DNA of 64,000 nt from Lachnospiraceae bacterium (GTDB lineage Bacteria > Bacillota > Clostridia > Lachnospirales > Anaerotignaceae), in the NCBI GenBank assembly GCA_910576545.1, contig CAJTKM010000005.1:1-64000 (forward strand), read 5' to 3'. A program made the position numbers and the translations under genes. Positions 50,824-59,086 of this stretch are shown piece by piece (within the stretch, counting starts at the first letter, position 1; each line of letters begins with the position of its first letter). The notes below the pieces were generated by a model. The model was not told the DNA's origin. It was given only the letters and a program-made list of their open reading frames with translations, and searched no databases.

Positions 50824-50869
50824 ATAAAAGTTTTCCTCAGCTAACTCATGTATCCTGAAAAACTTTTAT
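50824..50869 (-). promoter_or_regulatory. Inverted repeat and GTTAG motif upstream of the first feoA
   Basis: ATAAAAGTTTTC (50824-50835) and GAAAAACTTTTAT (50857-50869) form a long inverted repeat. Between and beside them on the minus strand is GAGTTAGCTGAGGAAAACT, which loosely resembles the GTTAG...ACTAA boxes of the second feo locus. Confidence 0.45.
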
Positions 50870-50990
50870 CTCTGCCCTGCAATGTCACAAAACAGGCAGT
50901 TTACAATAAAGGAGGCAGGGAAAGGGAACCTGTAAAAGCTCCCTTTTGCCGCCAGATTACAGTTTCTTTTTCAGGCACAGCCCTGCATTT

Positions 50991-52817
50991 TTATTCTACT
51001 GTGACAGACTTAGCCAGATTCCTCGGTTTATCCACGTCACAACCGCGCTCCACGGCGATATAGTAGGCAAACAGCTGCATCGGCAGGATGTTATAGGAGC
51101 CGGTAAACAAATCGCCCGCTTTCGGCAGTGTAATCATTTCGTCCGCAACTTCCTCCATTGCCCCGCAGCCTTCCAGCGCAATGGCAAGTACCTTTGCGCC
51201 TCTTGCCTTAACTTCCTTTACATTGCTAACCAGTTTTTCAAACAGCCGCTCCTGTGTCGCGATTGCGACGACAAGCGTGCCGTCTTCAACCAGCGAAATT
51301 GTTCCATGCTTGAGTTCGCCGGCAGCGTATGCTTCACTGTGGATATAGGAAATTTCTTTCAGTTTCAGGGAAGATTCCATTGCCGCAGCATAGTCCAGCC
51401 CGCGCCCAATGATGAATACATCCTTGCTGTTGGCGTATTTTTTTGCGATATCTGCCATTTTTGCGTCCAGCTTCAAAATTTCCGCCGTCCGCTCCGGCAG
51501 TGTTTTCAGTTCCGCAAGGTATGCGGCGAAGCGGCTTTCATCCATCGTTTCCCGTATTTTCGCGAAATGCAGTGCGATTAGATAAAGCACGGACAGCTGG
51601 GTTGAGTAGCCCTTTGTTGTCGCTACGGCAATTTCCGGCCCTGCCCAGGTATAGAGTACATCGTCGCTCTCCCTCGCAATAGAGCTGCCGACTACGTTTA
51701 CAATAGACAGTACTTTTACGCCCTGTTTTTTGGCTTCACGCAGAGCTGCCAGTGTATCCGCTGTTTCGCCGCTCTGGCTGATGATGATGCAGAGGTCGCC
51801 CTTTTGCAGGATTGGGTTGCGGTAACGGAATTCCGAAGCAATATCCACTTCAACCGGAATCCGGCTCACTTCCTCTATCACATATTTGCCGACGATGCCC
51901 GCATGCCACGCGCTGCCGCAGGCTACGATATGGATTCGTCCGCAGTTTTTGATTTCTTCCTCTGTCAGGGAAATATCTCCCAGATCAATGCCGTTTTCCG
52001 CCAGACGGGGCAGTATGGTCTTTTTCAACGCTTCGGGCTGCTCCATGATTTCCTTCATCATAAAGTAATCGTAGCCGCCTTTTTCGGCCGCGTCAATGTC
52101 CCAGGTCACGTGGAAAATATCCTTATGTATTTCGGAGCCGTCCATGCCGTAGATATGTACAGCGTCTTTCTCCAGCATAGCAATCTCGCTTTCCTCCAGC
52201 AGGTAATATTCCCTCGTGTATTCCAGCAGAGCGGGGATATCGGACGCGATGTAGTTTTCACCATCGCCCAGCCCAATCAGGAGCGGGCAGTCCTTCCGTA
52301 CGGCAATCAGTCTGTCAGGGTGCTCGCTGCAAAGGATTCCCAGCGCGTAAGCTCCGCGGATAGTTTCCAGCAGCCTGCGTGCCGTCTGGAGCATATCGCC
52401 GTTGTAATAATACTCAAACAGCTGTGCTACGACCTCCGTATCTGTTTCCGATTGGAACGTGTAGCCTTTTTCCTTCAAAAAGGCTTTCAATTCCAGATAG
52501 TTTTCAATGATGCCGTTATGCACAACGGAAATTTTGCCGTTCTGGCTGTTATGGGGGTGGCTGTTGATATGGCTGGGAACGCCATGCGTTGCCCAACGGG
52601 TGTGCCCAATGCCGATATGGGAGAGTTTTTCGCCTTCTCCGGCAATTTTTTCTTCCAAATCTGCCAGCCGCCCTTTTGTTTTGATCGTTTCAATTTTACC
52701 GTTTTCAAAAATGGAAATTCCGGCGGAGTCGTACCCGCGGTATTCCAGCTTTTCCAGGCCGCTCACCAGAACGGGGACGGCCTGCGCCTTTCCAATGTAT
52801 CCAACAATTCCACACAT
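50991..52817 (-). CDS. glmS: Glutamine-fructose-6-phosphate aminotransferase (isomerizing)
   Basis: The 608-residue enzyme makes glucosamine-6-phosphate from fructose-6-phosphate and glutamine, the entry to amino-sugar and cell-wall synthesis. The N-terminal Cys (MCGIVGYIG) is the glutaminase nucleophile. SIS domains carry ISQSGETADTLAAL and related phosphate loops, and the C-terminus ends LAKSVTVE as expected. The start is ATG 52817 with GGAGGT 7 bases upstream. The longer open frame reaching 53066 runs through the ribozyme and is not translated. It lies between two feo loci. Confidence 0.97.
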   Translation of the reverse strand: MCGIVGYIGKAQAVPVLVSGLEKLEYRGYDSAGISIFENGKIETIKTKGRLADLEEKIAGEGEKLSHIGIGHTRWATHGVPSHINSHPHNSQNGKISVVHNGIIENYLELKAFLKEKGYTFQSETDTEVVAQLFEYYYNGDMLQTARRLLETIRGAYALGILCSEHPDRLIAVRKDCPLLIGLGDGENYIASDIPALLEYTREYYLLEESEIAMLEKDAVHIYGMDGSEIHKDIFHVTWDIDAAEKGGYDYFMMKEIMEQPEALKKTILPRLAENGIDLGDISLTEEEIKNCGRIHIVACGSAWHAGIVGKYVIEEVSRIPVEVDIASEFRYRNPILQKGDLCIIISQSGETADTLAALREAKKQGVKVLSIVNVVGSSIARESDDVLYTWAGPEIAVATTKGYSTQLSVLYLIALHFAKIRETMDESRFAAYLAELKTLPERTAEILKLDAKMADIAKKYANSKDVFIIGRGLDYAAAMESSLKLKEISYIHSEAYAAGELKHGTISLVEDGTLVVAIATQERLFEKLVSNVKEVKARGAKVLAIALEGCGAMEEVADEMITLPKAGDLFTGSYNILPMQLFAYYIAVERGCDVDKPRNLAKSVTVE

Positions 52818-52831
52818 TGCTGTTACCTCCG

Positions 52832-52992
52832 TCATTTTATTCGTCCGTTGCCCTTCTTTTGTCGGGAAAATTGACTTTTCCGTTTTGTAAAAGGGCCTGC
52901 GTCCCTGAACGAATGGGCGGGAAGCATCCGCCGAATGTTCGATCACTTCCACCTCGTCAGCCGCCCTATCAGCGGCTCTGGCGCTTAAAAAT
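52832..52992 (-). ncRNA. glmS self-cleaving riboswitch (ribozyme)
   Basis: The minus strand carries the conserved glmS ribozyme segments in order: AAGCGCCAGAGCC (cleavage before the first G, near 52984), GGCGGCTGACGAGGTGGAAG, ATCGAACATTCGGCGGATGC and TCCCGCC, followed by the P4-like region with AAAAGAAGGG. This riboswitch cleaves its own mRNA when glucosamine-6-phosphate is high. The 3' boundary is approximate. Confidence 0.93.
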
Positions 52993-53069
52993 AACCGTCC
53001 TTTCTTTGTCATAATAACCGATAGGAAGCCGGGTACCGGAGATTTCAGGAAAGAAGGTACCGTCACGTA

Positions 53070-53098
53070 AGTATATCATTTTTTCCTGTTCCGGTAAA
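53070..53098 (-). promoter_or_regulatory. Sigma-A promoter of glmS
   Basis: Minus strand: TTTACC (complement of 53093-53098), a 17-base spacer and TATACT (complement of 53070-53075), about 85 bases before the ribozyme cleavage site. Confidence 0.7.
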
Positions 53099-53195
53099 GC
53101 CCTTTTCTTTTTTCCATTTTATGTATTCCAAAGCAGGTGGATTACAGTATACATGCTGCCTCGAAAAACAAAATGGAAATTTTTGAAAAAATGGA

Positions 53196-53249
53196 TTGAC
53201 AACAATAGTTAGTCGTGGTAAACTCTATCCAGAAGTTAGTTGAAACTAA
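53196..53249 (+). promoter_or_regulatory. Promoter and iron-type operator of the second feoA pair
   Basis: TTGACA (53196-53201), a 17-base spacer and TAAACT (53219-53224). The palindrome-like GTTAGTTGAAACTAA (53235-53249) starts just after the expected transcription start. A related AGTTAGT lies inside the spacer. The same box recurs before feoB at 53822. Confidence 0.75.
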
Positions 53250-53284
53250 TACGAAGTGCAGTTCATTGGAAGGAGGGATATGGT

Positions 53285-53494
53285 ATGCCCCTCACACTAG
53301 CGGAAATGGGAATACCACAGGTGATTAAAAAAATTGGCGGGAAGGACGAAACAAAGCGTTTTCTGGAGAAACTGGGCTTTGCGGCAGGTGGTGAAGTGAC
53401 TGTTGTATCGGAGATTTCCGGGAATATGATTGTAAGCGTGAAAGAGGCGCGCATTGCCATCAGCAAGGCAATGGCGAGCCGGATACTGGTATAA
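53285..53494 (+). CDS. FeoA-domain protein (second locus, first gene)
   Basis: The 69-residue product is a FeoA-like SH3 domain: MPLTLAEMG, KRFLEKLGFAAGGEVTVVSE and SVKEARIAISKAMASRI. It starts at 53285, 7 bases after AAGGAGGG. It is more divergent than the next gene and has KLGF where typical FeoA has DMGI. Two tandem FeoA proteins before one FeoB is a recurring clostridial layout. Its distinct job is unknown. Confidence 0.85.
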   Translation: MPLTLAEMGIPQVIKKIGGKDETKRFLEKLGFAAGGEVTVVSEISGNMIVSVKEARIAISKAMASRILV

Positions 53495-53515
53495 GCTTAG
53501 GAAGGGAGAGAAAAA

Positions 53516-53737
53516 ATGAAAACGCTGAGGGATGTGAAAATTGGCCAGACGGTAACGGTGCAGAAACTGACAGGGGAAGGCCCTGTCAAGCGGCGGATTA
53601 TGGATATGGGTATTACCAAAGGGACAGAAGTATTTATTCGGAAGGTTGCGCCGCTGGGTGACCCTGTGGAGATTACAGTCAGGGGATACGAGCTTTCCCT
53701 GCGCAAAGCGGATGCAGAGATGATCTTAGTGGGGTGA
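53516..53737 (+). CDS. feoA: Ferrous iron transport protein A (second locus)
   Basis: The 73-residue SH3-like FeoA protein has RRIMDMGITKGTEVFIRKVAPLGDPVEITVRGY (shortened: IMDMGITKGTEV and APLGDPVEITVRGY). GGAAGGGAG supports the ATG. It follows the other FeoA gene by 21 bases, and a hairpin terminator separates it from feoB. Confidence 0.93.
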   Translation: MKTLRDVKIGQTVTVQKLTGEGPVKRRIMDMGITKGTEVFIRKVAPLGDPVEITVRGYELSLRKADAEMILVG

Positions 53738-53743
53738 AAGAAA

Positions 53744-53774
53744 GGGAACGAGACTGTTGTTCCCTGCCCTTTTT
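53744..53774 (+). terminator. Terminator between the feoA pair and feoB
   Basis: GGGAAC (53744-53749) pairs with GTTCCC (53759-53764), followed by TGCCCTTTTT. It implies that feoB has its own promoter or relies on readthrough. Confidence 0.6.
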
Positions 53775-53821
53775 CGTTTAACTGCGTTGGGCGGAAAGAA
53801 GCAGATAAGGAATAATATTTG

Positions 53822-53836
53822 GTTAGCGAAAACTAA
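53822..53836 (+). promoter_or_regulatory. Candidate iron-responsive operator before the second feoB
   Basis: GTTAGCGAAAACTAA matches the box at 53235-53249 in 12 of 15 positions. It lies 24 bases before the feoB ATG, and a weak promoter (TTGGGC, 18 bases, AATAAT at 53811-53816) is next to it. A DtxR/IdeR-type repressor is the likely reader; this is inference. Confidence 0.6.
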
Positions 53837-53860
53837 CTATCAAAAGAGGAGGAAGAAGAA

Positions 53861-56110
53861 ATGTCAATCAGGATTGCGCTTGCCGGAAACCCGAATTCTG
53901 GCAAGACGACTCTATTTAATGCCCTGACAGGCTCAAACCAGTTTGTGGGCAACTGGCCAGGTGTTACGGTAGAAAAAAAGGAAGGAAAGCTGAAAAGCGA
54001 TAGAAGCATAACGATAACCGACCTCCCGGGGATATATTCCCTTTCGCCGTATACGCTGGAGGAAGTTGTAGCGCGGAATTACCTGCTGGAGGAGCGTCCT
54101 GACGTGATTTTGAATATCATCGACGGTACGAATCTGGAACGGAACCTGTTTCTGACGACACAGCTGGCAGAGCTGGGGATTCCGGTTGTAGTTGCTGTGA
54201 ATATGATGGATGTTGTGTTAAAAAATGGTGATAAAATTGACACTGCGAAACTGGGAAAAAGGCTCGGCTGCAAGGTGTTTGAAATTTCTGCGTTGAAAGG
54301 CACAGGCATAGCGGAAGCGGTGCAGGGTGCGCTGGATGCGGCGAAAACAGCTGGAAACTTCCGTCCGGTACATTCCTTCAGCGCGAAGGTGGAGCAGTTC
54401 CTTACCGCGGTTTCTGCAAAATTGCCGGAACATTTGCCGGAGGAGCAAAGGCGTTTTTACAGTATCAAGCTGTTTGAGAGGGACGAGAAGATAATGGCCG
54501 CCCTAAAAGTGGAGGAGATTGAGGAAATCATTCTGGCGGCGGAAAAGGAAATGGACGACGATGCCGAAAGCATCATTACCGCTGAACGGTATCATTATAT
54601 TGGAGATATCCTGAAAAACTGTTATTGGAAGAAAAATAGGGGTGGTCTGACGGTTTCGGATAAAATTGACCGCGTGGTAACAAACCGTTGGCTGGCTTTG
54701 CCGATATTCGCGGCAGTAATGTTTCTTGTATACTTTGTGTCCGTTTCAACGGTCGGAACATATGCAACAGACTGGGCGAATGACGGCGTATTTGGTGATG
54801 GCTGGCATCTTTTTGGCATAGGCAGTGCGGAGATGGCGGAAGCATCGGAGGCGTTTGAAGCGGGGACTTTGACAGAGGAGCCTGACCCTGCTGATTTCGG
54901 TGTGTGGGTGCCTGGCATTCCTGTCGTTGTCGGCGGTGTGCTGGAAAGCATTAACTGTGCGGAATGGCTTCAGGGGCTTGTTGTGGACGGTGTCATAGGC
55001 GGCGTGGGCGCGGTGCTTGGATTTGTGCCGCAGATGCTTGTACTGTTCTTTTTCCTTGCGTTCTTGGAGGCTTGCGGCTATATGGCGCGGATTGCTTTCA
55101 TCATGGATAGGATTTTCAGGAAATTCGGCCTTTCCGGCAAGTCTTTTATCCCGATGCTGATTGGAACGGGCTGCGGCGTGCCGGGCATTATGGCCTCTCG
55201 GACGATTGAAAATGACCGCGACCGGAAAATGACAATTATGACAACAACATTTATTCCCTGCGGCGCGAAGCTGCCGATTATTGCCCTGATAGCGGGGGCG
55301 CTGTTCGGCGGAGCGGCATGGGTTGCGCCCAGCGCGTATTTCGTGGGCATTGCGGCAATCATTGTTTCCGGCGTTATACTGAAAAAAACGAGGCTGTTTG
55401 CGGGCGACCCGGCGCCTTTTGTGATGGAACTGCCCGCATACCATATGCCGACTCTGAGCGGTGTGCTGCGGAGCATGTGGGAGAGAGGCTCGTCCTTCGT
55501 AAAAAAAGCGGGGACTATCATATTGCTTTCCGCTATTGTAATATGGTTCCTTTCCAATTTTGGTTTTGCAAATGGTTCCTTTGGCATGGTAGAGGATTTA
55601 AGCGATGGGCTTCTGGCGGATATTGGTTCTGCTATAGCTGTGCTGTTTGCGCCGCTCGGCTGGGGAAACTGGCAGTCGGCAGTAGCGGCAGTGACGGGGC
55701 TTGTTGCGAAAGAAAATGTTGTAGCGACATTCGGACAGCTTTATGGCTTCGCAGAAGTGGCGGAAGACGGTGCGGAGGTCTGGGGCACGCTGGCAGCCAG
55801 CTTTACGCCTGTGGCGGCATATAGCTTTCTGGTGTTCAACCTGCTTTGCGCGCCCTGCTTTGCGGCAATCGGCGCAATTAAACGGGAAATGAACAGCGCA
55901 AAATGGACATGGTTCGCAATTGGATATCAAACGTTGTTTGCTTATTTGATTTCCTTCTGTGTATATCAGATTGGCTCTGCAGTGACAGGGACGGCATCTT
56001 TCGGGATTGGCACGGCCCTGGCGGCAGCGGCTGTTCTGGGCATCTTGTTTATGCTGTTTCGTCCGCAGAAACAGCTGAAGAAATGGAAGCTGGAAACGGC
56101 GGCGGAATGA
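53861..56110 (+). CDS. feoB: Ferrous iron transport protein B (second copy, long form)
   Basis: The 749-residue Fe(II) importer has G1 GNPNSGKTT, G3 DLPGIYS and G4 NMMDVV. The membrane part has Gate motifs such as ACGYMARIAFIMD and GTGCGVPGIMASR. Compared with the first copy it carries an insertion of roughly 70 residues (about 300-372) rich in Asp, Glu, Ala and Gly between the first two membrane segments, placing it outside the membrane. This long form is known in clostridia. It may be better suited to other metal levels or partners. An AGGAGGAAGAAG site supports the ATG. Confidence 0.95.
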   Translation: MSIRIALAGNPNSGKTTLFNALTGSNQFVGNWPGVTVEKKEGKLKSDRSITITDLPGIYSLSPYTLEEVVARNYLLEERPDVILNIIDGTNLERNLFLTTQLAELGIPVVVAVNMMDVVLKNGDKIDTAKLGKRLGCKVFEISALKGTGIAEAVQGALDAAKTAGNFRPVHSFSAKVEQFLTAVSAKLPEHLPEEQRRFYSIKLFERDEKIMAALKVEEIEEIILAAEKEMDDDAESIITAERYHYIGDILKNCYWKKNRGGLTVSDKIDRVVTNRWLALPIFAAVMFLVYFVSVSTVGTYATDWANDGVFGDGWHLFGIGSAEMAEASEAFEAGTLTEEPDPADFGVWVPGIPVVVGGVLESINCAEWLQGLVVDGVIGGVGAVLGFVPQMLVLFFFLAFLEACGYMARIAFIMDRIFRKFGLSGKSFIPMLIGTGCGVPGIMASRTIENDRDRKMTIMTTTFIPCGAKLPIIALIAGALFGGAAWVAPSAYFVGIAAIIVSGVILKKTRLFAGDPAPFVMELPAYHMPTLSGVLRSMWERGSSFVKKAGTIILLSAIVIWFLSNFGFANGSFGMVEDLSDGLLADIGSAIAVLFAPLGWGNWQSAVAAVTGLVAKENVVATFGQLYGFAEVAEDGAEVWGTLAASFTPVAAYSFLVFNLLCAPCFAAIGAIKREMNSAKWTWFAIGYQTLFAYLISFCVYQIGSAVTGTASFGIGTALAAAAVLGILFMLFRPQKQLKKWKLETAAE

Positions 56111-56120
56111 AGGGGGAGAT

Positions 56121-56282
56121 ATGGAAATGTTTGGCATAAGCATGGGAACGGCAATTGTAGCGGGTATTTTGGTATTAGCTGTAGGTGCAGTGGTACGGAA
56201 ACTGTGGAGAAACAGGAAAAACGGCGTTTCCTGCGGCTGCGGCGGGGATTGCGCTTCCTGCCGAAATTGCAGCGGAAAATAA
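56121..56282 (+). CDS. FeoB-associated Cys-rich membrane protein (second copy)
   Basis: A 53-residue frame starts MEMFGISMGTAIVAG with one transmembrane helix (about 9-27), then a basic stretch (VRKLWRNRKNG) and the Cys cluster SCGCGGDCASCRNCSGK. It is the same family as the protein at 48349-48480. It begins 10 bases after feoB with AGGGGGAG as ribosome binding site. A terminator follows. Confidence 0.88.
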   Translation: MEMFGISMGTAIVAGILVLAVGAVVRKLWRNRKNGVSCGCGGDCASCRNCSGK

Positions 56283-56306
56283 GCGTTTCCTGAAAAGAAC
56301 ATAAAG

Positions 56307-56352
56307 AAAAACGCGTTTTGTCTGCGAATATAAGCAGATGGAACGCGTTTTT
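56307..56352 (+). terminator. Terminator of the second feo operon
   Basis: AAAAACGCGTT (56307-56317) pairs with AACGCGTTTTT (56342-56352), with an inner stem GTCTGC/GCAGAT. A T-run ends it. Confidence 0.85.
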
Positions 56353-56400
56353 TGTGCGGAAAATCAATAAAAACGGGAGAAGATTCCAAGGAGAGAGGCT

Positions 56401-56617
56401 GTGAAAAGCAGGAAATGCAAAAGGGAAATTTAGGTTATAATTAGCAACACTGCTTCTGGCGGGCTGCGGTGTGCTTGCGCTGAGGCTCAAAAGCGAGGAT
56501 ATAAAACAAATAGATGTCCGCAGAGAAAGTACAAATCCTTTTTATATGCTGGACGCAAAAGCCGGAGCATGGAAAGGCTTCGGTTTTTCTGCCCGGAAAG
56601 GCGCAGGAAAAGGATAG
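56401..56617 (+). pseudogene. Broken small lipoprotein gene
   Basis: A GTG at 56401 follows AAGGAGAG and reads VKSRKCKREI to a stop at 56431. A second frame then gives ATLLLAGCGVLAL, an apparent lipobox, and continues as a charged sequence ending in SARKGAGKG at 56617. The two halves fit a lipoprotein of about 70 residues broken by at least one frameshift; the second frame has no start codon of its own. No family was recognised. The rest of 56283-56723 has only a terminator and a promoter. Confidence 0.4.
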
Positions 56618-56654
56618 AAATATTAATAATTGATTACAGTTTCAAGGTTGGATA

Positions 56655-56683
56655 TTGAACTATGGAACGAAATGGAATATAAT
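56655..56683 (+). promoter_or_regulatory. Sigma-A promoter before the transglutaminase-like gene
   Basis: TTGAAC (56655-56660), a 17-base spacer and TATAAT (56678-56683), 40 bases before the ATG. Confidence 0.75.
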
Positions 56684-56723
56684 ATAGGGCGTATTATGAT
56701 TTGATAGAAAGGAGAATGTTTTC

Positions 56724-57713
56724 ATGCAGAAAAGAAGGGTTTTGCCGCTGGCTCTGGCGGCCGTTCTGTTCGCGGGCTGCGCACAGAACGCGGAAAAGGC
56801 TGCGTTGAATGATACAGATACAGAAGCAGTCTATACCGAACAAGTTACAATGGAGGAAATCGAACTGGAGGATGAAGCAGTTGCTTTGGCGGCGTCTCCT
56901 GCGGCGCTGGGCACGATTTTAATGCCTCAGGCTTCGGGCACAACGGTTAAAAAGAACGACAGGGCAGTCATCGATTATTCCAATATCAGCGATGGCTATG
57001 TTATGGTCAACTTTACAGGAGCGACAAGCAAACGCCTGAAGGTGCAGATTGCGGGTCCTTCCACAACCTATACTTACGACCTGAAGGCTGGACAGTGGGC
57101 GACATTCCCGCTTTCTGACGGCAACGGCTCCTACAAGACAACGGTTCTGGAAAACACGACCGCAAGCAAATATGCAGTTGTGCTTTCTGAGTCTTTTCAG
57201 GTAAAGCTAAGTGACGAATTTGCACCTTTTATCCGCCCCAACCAGTATGTAGATTATGGCGTTGCAAAACAGACTGTGCAGAAGGCGGCGGAACTGGCTG
57301 GCGGCGTAAATGACCCGCTTCAAAAAGTGGAGAAAATCTACGACTATGTTGTTGCAAATCTGACTTATGACAAGGCGAAGGCTTCTTCTGTACAAAGTGG
57401 CTACCTGCCTGTTCTGGACAGCGTGCTTGCATCGAAAAAAGGCATCTGCTTTGACTATGCCGCACTGATGACGGGTATGCTGCGCAGCCAGGGCGTTCCC
57501 TGTAAGCTGGTTGTAGGCTATGCCGGTACGGTGTATCATGCGTGGATCAATGTCTGGACAGAAGAAACAGGCTGGATTGACGGCGTTATTTATTTTGACG
57601 GAACGGCATGGCAGCGCATGGACCCGACGTTTGCATCCTCCGGCGGCGGCAGTGACGCTATTATGCAGTACATTGGCGATGGGAAAAACTATACGCAGAA
57701 ATACGTATACTGA
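56724..57713 (+). CDS. Transglutaminase-like domain lipoprotein
   Basis: The 329-residue product has a lipoprotein signal (lipobox LFAGCA, Cys about 19), a Thr/Glu-rich linker, a beta-rich middle domain (about 60-165) and a transglutaminase-like core. The core has the catalytic Cys in KKGICFDYAALM (about 240), the His in VYHAWINVW (about 272) and the Asp in WQRMDPTF. Bacterial members are mostly Cys proteases or cross-linkers at the cell surface, and the substrate is unknown. It has its own promoter. The pilC-type gene starts 16 bases after its stop, so it is probably the first gene of that operon. Confidence 0.82.
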   Translation: MQKRRVLPLALAAVLFAGCAQNAEKAALNDTDTEAVYTEQVTMEEIELEDEAVALAASPAALGTILMPQASGTTVKKNDRAVIDYSNISDGYVMVNFTGATSKRLKVQIAGPSTTYTYDLKAGQWATFPLSDGNGSYKTTVLENTTASKYAVVLSESFQVKLSDEFAPFIRPNQYVDYGVAKQTVQKAAELAGGVNDPLQKVEKIYDYVVANLTYDKAKASSVQSGYLPVLDSVLASKKGICFDYAALMTGMLRSQGVPCKLVVGYAGTVYHAWINVWTEETGWIDGVIYFDGTAWQRMDPTFASSGGGSDAIMQYIGDGKNYTQKYVY

Positions 57714-57729
57714 GTTCTTGAGGTGAATC

Positions 57730-58761
57730 ATGAATACAAAGATTTCCAATGAAGAATTATCTGCAATCTGCCTGGAGCTTTCGCTTCTGATGCGTGCCGG
57801 TGTTGGTGTAAGCGATGCGTTGTGCCTGCTGGCGGAGGAAAATGCGGAATACAGGGAAATGCTTTCCGGCATGATGGAGCAGACCGACATGGGTGCAACG
57901 CTTTCCACAGTCATGCGGGATACGGGGCGTTTTCCGGCTTATCTCTGCGGCCTTGTGGAGGTAGGCGAAAGGACAGGACGTACAGAGGAGGCTCTTTCTG
58001 CGCTGGCGAATTACTATGAGGAACGTGTCCGGACAGGGCGGCGTGTGCGCAGCGCGTTGCTCTATCCTGCTGTTATGCTGGCTTTGATGCTGGTGGTAAT
58101 CGGTGTGCTTCTTGTGAAGGTACTGCCGATATTTGATGATGTTTACGCTTCGCTGGGCGGGCGGCTGACAGGTGCGGCGGGCGGCCTGCTCGTTCTGGGC
58201 CGCTGGCTGGATCAGGCGATGCCCGTTGTGTGGGTAATCCTTGTGATTGCGGCGGTTTGCGTAGCATTGTTCTCGCTTGTGGAATCCCTGCGGACAAAGG
58301 CTGTGTCTTTCTGGGGAAAACATTTTGGAGATAAGGGCGTAGCGCGGAAGCTGAGCGCGGCGCGTGTTTCGCAGGCAATGGCCATGGGCATGGCAAGCGG
58401 GCTGCCGCCTGAAGAAGCTGTTGCGCTAGCGGCAAGGCTGGAGGAGCACGCGGCAAAAGCCCGCTGTCTGGATTGTCAGGCACGGCTGGAGCAGGGTGAA
58501 AGCCTTGGCGCGGCAATGAAGGCAAGCGGCATGCTTCCCGCGAACCAGTGCCGCCTGTTGGAACTGGGGCAGAAAAGCGGCGCGGGCGATGTTTCCATGA
58601 GCCGCATTGCACAGAAGCTGACGGAAGACGGAGAGGCTTCGCTGGACGCGCTGGTAAGCCGCGTGGAACCTGCGCTGGTGCTGGTTTCTTCTATTCTGGT
58701 GGGGCTGATTCTGTTGTCTGTTATGCTGCCGCTGATGCACATTATGGCGGCGATAGGGTGA
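57730..58761 (+). CDS. pilC: Type II secretion / type IV pilus inner-membrane platform protein (PilC/GspF family)
   Basis: The 343-residue membrane protein has two copies of the T2SSF domain (about 10-130 and 205-330) and about three hydrophobic helices (around 110-132, 160-185 and 312-335). Such proteins are the inner-membrane platform on which pilus motors act. Motifs include YLCGLVEVGERTGRTEEAL and its repeat LLELGQKSGAGDVSM. GAGGTGAATC precedes the ATG. It opens a tight run of six genes ending with pilT. Confidence 0.88.
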   Translation: MNTKISNEELSAICLELSLLMRAGVGVSDALCLLAEENAEYREMLSGMMEQTDMGATLSTVMRDTGRFPAYLCGLVEVGERTGRTEEALSALANYYEERVRTGRRVRSALLYPAVMLALMLVVIGVLLVKVLPIFDDVYASLGGRLTGAAGGLLVLGRWLDQAMPVVWVILVIAAVCVALFSLVESLRTKAVSFWGKHFGDKGVARKLSAARVSQAMAMGMASGLPPEEAVALAARLEEHAAKARCLDCQARLEQGESLGAAMKASGMLPANQCRLLELGQKSGAGDVSMSRIAQKLTEDGEASLDALVSRVEPALVLVSSILVGLILLSVMLPLMHIMAAIG

Positions 58762-58765
58762 GCGC

Positions 58766-59086
58766 ATGAAAAAGAAAATAGGTTTGAGGACTGTAGTCGG
58801 CTGGATACTGCCCCCTGCTGTTGCCGCCGCGGCTCTGCTGTGTTTTTCCGTTGCCCTTGACGGGCTGGAAAGCGGCCGCGCGGAGGAGGATATGCGGCAG
58901 TTGGAGGAAGCTGTGCGGCGGGGCTGTGTGGCCTGCTATGCGGCGGAAGGACGCTATCCGCCGGATCTGGAATACTTAAAGGAGCATTATGGCATACAGG
59001 TGGACGAAGGACGGTACACCGTCCGCTATGACGCGTTTGCGGAGAACCTGATGCCGGATATTACGGTTTTGGAGAATACGCCATGA
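58766..59086 (+). CDS. Small pilin-like membrane protein (operon gene 2)
   Basis: The 106-residue protein has one N-terminal transmembrane helix (about 12-32), then a helical stretch and YAAEGRYPPDLEYLKEHYGI, a phrase typical of the globular part of pseudopilins. However, the canonical prepilin cleavage motif (Gly, hydrophobic run, Glu at +5) is absent. It begins 4 bases after pilC and overlaps the next gene by 4 bases. Confidence 0.65.
   Translation: MKKKIGLRTVVGWILPPAVAAAALLCFSVALDGLESGRAEEDMRQLEEAVRRGCVACYAAEGRYPPDLEYLKEHYGIQVDEGRYTVRYDAFAENLMPDITVLENTP

Noticed and set aside
52818-53066. N-terminal extension of glmS
   Set aside because: The family needs Cys as residue 2 after Met, which fixes the start at 52817, and the extension is ribozyme sequence.
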